A stretch of 64,000 nt of DNA from assembly GCF_003149185.1 (NCBI RefSeq), contig NZ_QGDO01000004.1, positions 417,259 through 481,258 on the forward strand, in the 5' to 3' direction. This DNA is from Sediminitomix flava (lineage in GTDB: Bacteria > Bacteroidota > Bacteroidia > Cytophagales > Flammeovirgaceae). The notes below the pieces were generated by a model that saw only the letters and a list, made by a program, of their open reading frames with translations, was not told the DNA's origin and made no database searches. Both the position numbers and the translations under genes were made by a program. Positions 61,283-64,000 of this stretch are shown in pieces (positions within the stretch are counted from its first letter, which is position 1; each line of letters begins with the position of its first letter).

Positions 61283-61311
61283 AATGAATCTTTAAAACTT
61301 AAAAACTATAC

Positions 61312-61698
61312 TTAGTCTACTTGAACTTCAACTTTACGAGCTTTCATTTCTTCTTTCTTAGGTAGTTCTAAAGTAAGAATACCGTTTATGTAGCTCGCAC
61401 TAATTTGTTCAGTATCTACATTTCTTGGTAGCTTAAATGATCTTTTAAAAGCATCATATGAGAATTCTTTTCTATAAAACTTCACATCAGCTTCTTCTTT
61501 CTTTTCAGTAGAAACTTGAAGTGTATTCTCTTCAACCTTAATATTGAAGTCTTCTTTTTCTAGACCAGGAGCGGCAATTTCTAATGTAAAGCCAGTCTCA
61601 CTTTCTTTTATATTTACCGCAGGAAATGGGTTGCTTACATATTTCTTTCCTGTATTAAATATTTCATCTATAAATGTTGGAATTGTTGAAGTATACAT
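61312..61698 (-). CDS. Hsp20/alpha-crystallin small heat-shock protein (second copy)
   Basis: 128 aa. The alpha-crystallin domain runs from about residue 25 (AVNIKESETGFTLEIAAPGLEKEDFNIKVEENTLQVSTEKKEE) to the conserved (A)SYINGILTLELPKKEE end; a short C-terminal tail lacks the full IxI motif but keeps VEVQVD. These ATP-independent holdases bind unfolding proteins in the cytoplasm. It is about 50-60 percent identical by eye to the upstream gene, with a 71-bp gap, so the pair is a tandem duplication. Confidence 0.95.
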   Translation of the reverse strand: MYTSTIPTFIDEIFNTGKKYVSNPFPAVNIKESETGFTLEIAAPGLEKEDFNIKVEENTLQVSTEKKEEADVKFYRKEFSYDAFKRSFKLPRNVDTEQISASYINGILTLELPKKEEMKARKVEVQVD

Positions 61699-61769
61699 GA
61701 TTTATTATATTTTTTGACACTAACTGATTAATACGATTTACTGGGTTACCTATATTTTAATAGAAATAA

Positions 61770-62159
61770 TTATCCGACTAATACTTCTACTTTTTTCGCT
61801 TTTAGTTCTTCACGCTTTGGCAAATTTACCACGAGGATACCATCTTTATAAGAAGCCTGAATCTTTACTAGATCTACATTATTAGGAAGTTTAAATGATC
61901 TTTTGAAAGTATTGAATTCAAATTCTTGCTTGAAGTATTTTACTTCTTCTTCTTGCTTTTTGTCAACTGAAATTGATAAAACTCCATTCTCAGATTGAAT
62001 ATCAAAATCTTCTTTTAGTAAACCAGGAGCCGCTAGTTCTAAGAAAAATGCAGTATCATTTTCACGAATATTTACTGCTGGTCTAGCATTTAAAACTCTT
62101 TTTTCTGTTGCTAAAACTTCGTTTACAAACTGAGGGAAATTGGCATTTAAAGTATACAT
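61770..62159 (-). CDS. Hsp20/alpha-crystallin small heat-shock protein (first copy)
   Basis: 129 aa from ATG 62159 (MYTLNANFPQFVNEVLAT); an in-frame start at 62240 is rejected because the extra residues are not part of the family and its paralogue begins MYTSTIP at the same place. The crystallin core is AVNIRENDTAFFLELAAPGLLKEDFDIQSENGVLSISVDKKQEEE...QASYKDGILVVNLPKREE. It is transcribed first; two direct repeats upstream of it may control the pair. Confidence 0.95.
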   Translation of the reverse strand: MYTLNANFPQFVNEVLATEKRVLNARPAVNIRENDTAFFLELAAPGLLKEDFDIQSENGVLSISVDKKQEEEVKYFKQEFEFNTFKRSFKLPNNVDLVKIQASYKDGILVVNLPKREELKAKKVEVLVG

Positions 62160-62296
62160 AATAATTATCTGTTTTTCGTTCTTAATTAATTTGATTACTG
62201 AAGTACTTCGTGAATTCGAATAGGAATAGACAAGAGCCATACCAACAGATTTTTTTATGTATTTGATAGATTATTTGTCATAACGCTTAATCATAA

Positions 62297-62352
62297 AGTG
62301 TCATTTTGTCTTGTTTGTATTTTTAAAAAGCTATTTTAGTGTCATTTTGTCT
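62297..62352 (-). promoter_or_regulatory. Direct repeats upstream of the Hsp20 operon
   Basis: AGTGTCATTTTGTCT occurs at 62297-62311 and again at 62338-62352, 41 bp apart, about four helical turns; a third TTGTCA lies at 62275. Read on the minus strand these are AAATGACA elements ahead of the heat-shock genes. Regulatory use is inference. Confidence 0.5.
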
Positions 62353-62360
62353 CAAAAAAA

Positions 62361-62386
62361 AAGAGTAAGCCTAATGACTTACTCTT
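62361..62386. terminator. Terminator of the acyl-CoA dehydrogenase gene
   Basis: AAGAGTAAG / CTTACTCTT stem with an eight-base loop; on the minus strand a T9 run follows. Confidence 0.88.
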
Positions 62387-62409
62387 TTACTATATCAAGA
62401 TTACTCTTT

Positions 62410-63552
62410 TTATCCTTTTAAAATTGACCTTGCAATAACCAGCTTTTGAATTTCAGACGTTCCTTCTCCAATCGTACACAATTTACTATCCCTATAATAC
62501 TTCTCTACAGGGTAATCTTTCGTATAGCCATATCCTCCAAAAATCTGAACTGCATCATTAGAGACCTTCACAGCAACTTCAGAAGCATAATACTTCGCCA
62601 TAGCTGATTCCCTATTAACTGATACACCTTGATTTTTTAACTCTGCAGCATTTTTAATTAATAGCCTTGCCGCTTCAATCTCAGTAGCCATATCTGCTAA
62701 TTTAAAAGAGATTCCTTGAAATGAAGATATTGGTTTATTGAATTGCTTTCGCTCTTGAGAATAAGCTAAAGCAGCCTCATAAGCACCTTGAGCTATTCCT
62801 AAACTTAGAGCCGCAATTGAAATACGTCCTCCATCAAGAATTTTTAAAGCTTGAACAAAACCAGCTCCAACACTTCCTAAAACATTTTCATTAGGAATTC
62901 TACAATCTTCAAAAATCATTTCTGATGTTTCCGAAGACCTCATGCCTAACTTTGTTTCTTTTCTTCCCCCTCTGAAACCTTCCATTCCTCTTTCAACTAC
63001 AAAAGCAGTCATTCCATGCGCATCACCTTTCTCTCCCGTTCTTGCGATGACAACAGCTACTTCAGCACTTATACCGTGAGTAATGAAATTCTTAGCACCA
63101 TTTAAGATCCAATAGTCTCCATCTTGTTTAGCTGTTGTAAGCATATTACCTGCATCAGAGCCTGTGTTAGGTTCTGTTAGTCCCCAAGCTCCAATCCATT
63201 CACCTGAAGCTAACTTTGGCAGCCACTTTTTTTTCTGTTCTTCAGAGCCAAAATTTAGAATATGGCCCGTGCACAATGAATTATGAGCAGCCATTGAAAG
63301 TCCTACTCCAGGATCAGCCTTCGAAAGTTCTACAATGGCAGTTACATATTCATGATAGCCAAAGTCAGAGCCGCCATACTCCGAAGGTACTAAAACTCCC
63401 ATGAGGCCTAACTCTCCAATTTTCTGAAAAACTGATTTAGGAAAATGTTCTTTTTCATCCCACTCATCACGATAGGGAGTAATGTGTAGTTCTGCAAAAT
63501 CACGCACCATTTGAGCGATCATTTGCTGGGTTTCTTGTTGTTGTGTTACCAT
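62410..63552 (-). CDS. Acyl-CoA dehydrogenase
   Basis: 380 aa, the normal length. FAD-binding and active-site blocks are all there: [18 protein letters not shown], the [35 protein letters not shown] signature, and [33 protein letters not shown] with the catalytic Glu (in IGEGTSE). It carries out the first step of beta-oxidation or branched-chain acid breakdown, passing electrons to ETF. The chain-length preference cannot be read. It is monocistronic with its own terminator. Confidence 0.95.
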   Translation of the reverse strand: MVTQQQETQQMIAQMVRDFAELHITPYRDEWDEKEHFPKSVFQKIGELGLMGVLVPSEYGGSDFGYHEYVTAIVELSKADPGVGLSMAAHNSLCTGHILNFGSEEQKKKWLPKLASGEWIGAWGLTEPNTGSDAGNMLTTAKQDGDYWILNGAKNFITHGISAEVAVVIARTGEKGDAHGMTAFVVERGMEGFRGGRKETKLGMRSSETSEMIFEDCRIPNENVLGSVGAGFVQALKILDGGRISIAALSLGIAQGAYEAALAYSQERKQFNKPISSFQGISFKLADMATEIEAARLLIKNAAELKNQGVSVNRESAMAKYYASEVAVKVSNDAVQIFGGYGYTKDYPVEKYYRDSKLCTIGEGTSEIQKLVIARSILKG

Positions 63553-63832
63553 GTTATTAATGTTTATCGGTCGTTATGTATAGATAGTATTTGTGGTTTC
63601 GAAGTGGGTTATTCCTATAACTAATCGAGTATTTTACAGTTCATGAGTTTTTAATGGAAAAGGCACTTTCCACATAACTCGATCAGTCTTTATTTAAATA
63701 AGATAAAATCCTACTAATAATTTAAGAGAATATCTTTATATATAAAAATCTATCTATTTCTAAGTTCATGAAGAACAGCTTCTTATTACAAAAGTAAACG
63801 AAAGATAAGTTAGAAAGGCTAAATATTGGGTA
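63553..63832. other. Intergenic region between acyl-CoA dehydrogenase and rRNA
   Basis: About 280 bp, AT rich, no gene. It should hold the promoter of the acyl-CoA dehydrogenase gene on the minus strand, but no exact TAnnTTTG box is seen. Confidence 0.4.
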
Positions 63833-63875
63833 TAAAAAAAAGCTCAGTTAACATCATGTGCTAACTGAGCTTTTG
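63833..63875 (-). terminator. rRNA operon terminator
   Basis: AGCTCAGTTA / TAACTGAGCT stem; on the minus strand followed by TTTTTTTATA, 40 bp downstream of the 5S gene. Confidence 0.9.
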
Positions 63876-63913
63876 TTTATAGCTTCTGCTAAAGCATTTG
63901 CTACATTAATAAG

Positions 63914-64000
63914 GTTGGCAATGACCTACTCTCCCACCTGTTACGGCAGTACCATCGGCGCGGTAGGGCTTAACTGCTCTGTGCGGAATGGGAAGAGGTG
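63914..64000 (-). rRNA. rrf: 5S ribosomal RNA (5' part beyond window)
   Basis: The minus strand reads CACCTCTTCCCATTCCGCAC...GTTAAGCCCTACCGCGCCGATGGTACTGC...GGGAGAGTAGGTCATTGCC, the conserved body of bacterial 5S rRNA with loop B and the GAUGGUACUG helix. Only about 87 of some 110 bases are in the window. The rRNA operon therefore continues to the right and is read leftward. The exact 3' end is approximate. Confidence 0.95.

Overview
The window looks like chromosomal DNA of a marine-type Bacteroidota, probably a gliding member of the Cytophagales. This rests on the AT-rich sequence, promoters with the Bacteroidota -7 box TAnnTTTG, many short SPII lipoproteins, the gliding gene gldF, a DUF5686 outer-membrane protein, DUF2851 and a fused glutathione synthase. 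The genus is inference; no rRNA beyond a 5S fragment is present.

Layout. 1-30.3 kb: core and accessory chromosome: sbcD (cut by the left edge), Crp/Fnr regulators, a metallo-hydrolase, a GNAT-Nudix pair, a secreted alpha-amylase of the archaeal Pyrococcus type, a DUF5686 protein, DNA polymerase III delta', an acyltransferase, 5-formyl-THF cyclo-ligase, a porin-like protein, YceI, a SASA esterase, a sigma factor with an overlapping membrane partner, a YecH-like metal protein beside a Crp/Fnr gene, and a MATE-gshF operon. 30.3-42.7 kb: the tmRNA gene ssrA with a 12.0-kb integrated element in its 3' end, bounded by 25-bp direct repeats (30714-30738 and 42697-42721). 42.8-64 kb: beta-mannosidase, a PilJ/SpoIIE sensor phosphatase, a BtrH-type protein, a MerR-AraC operon divergent from a short-chain dehydrogenase, aldo/keto reductase, a second metallo-hydrolase, agmatine deiminase family protein, gldF, polyprenyl synthetase, a LuxE/PaaK-like protein, two tandem Hsp20 genes, acyl-CoA dehydrogenase, and the 3' end of an rRNA operon (5S, minus strand) at the right edge.

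The element is the most unusual part. A leftward operon (35.3 to 31.2 kb) holds small DNA-binding proteins and a 557-aa protein resembling gene II/X-type replication initiators with a zinc-ribbon-like tail. It faces a rightward XRE repressor across a palindromic operator. Further right are an unfamiliar two-gene cassette (84-aa protein plus 369-aa membrane protein), 2 kb of mostly non-coding DNA with strong inverted repeats (possible origin), two broken genes including a decayed second copy of the integrase, an array of 70-bp tandem repeats, a Fic protein, and the intact tyrosine integrase next to attR. No capsid, tail or conjugation genes are visible, so it looks like a small replicating-integrating island or phage satellite-like element with cargo.

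Non-coding candidates outside the element: two short transcripts with related promoters and strong terminators between 53.6 and 54.35 kb, and a roughly 235-nt minus-strand RNA at 57.05-57.29 kb whose 5' end falls just after a perfect -7 box and pairs with its 3' region.
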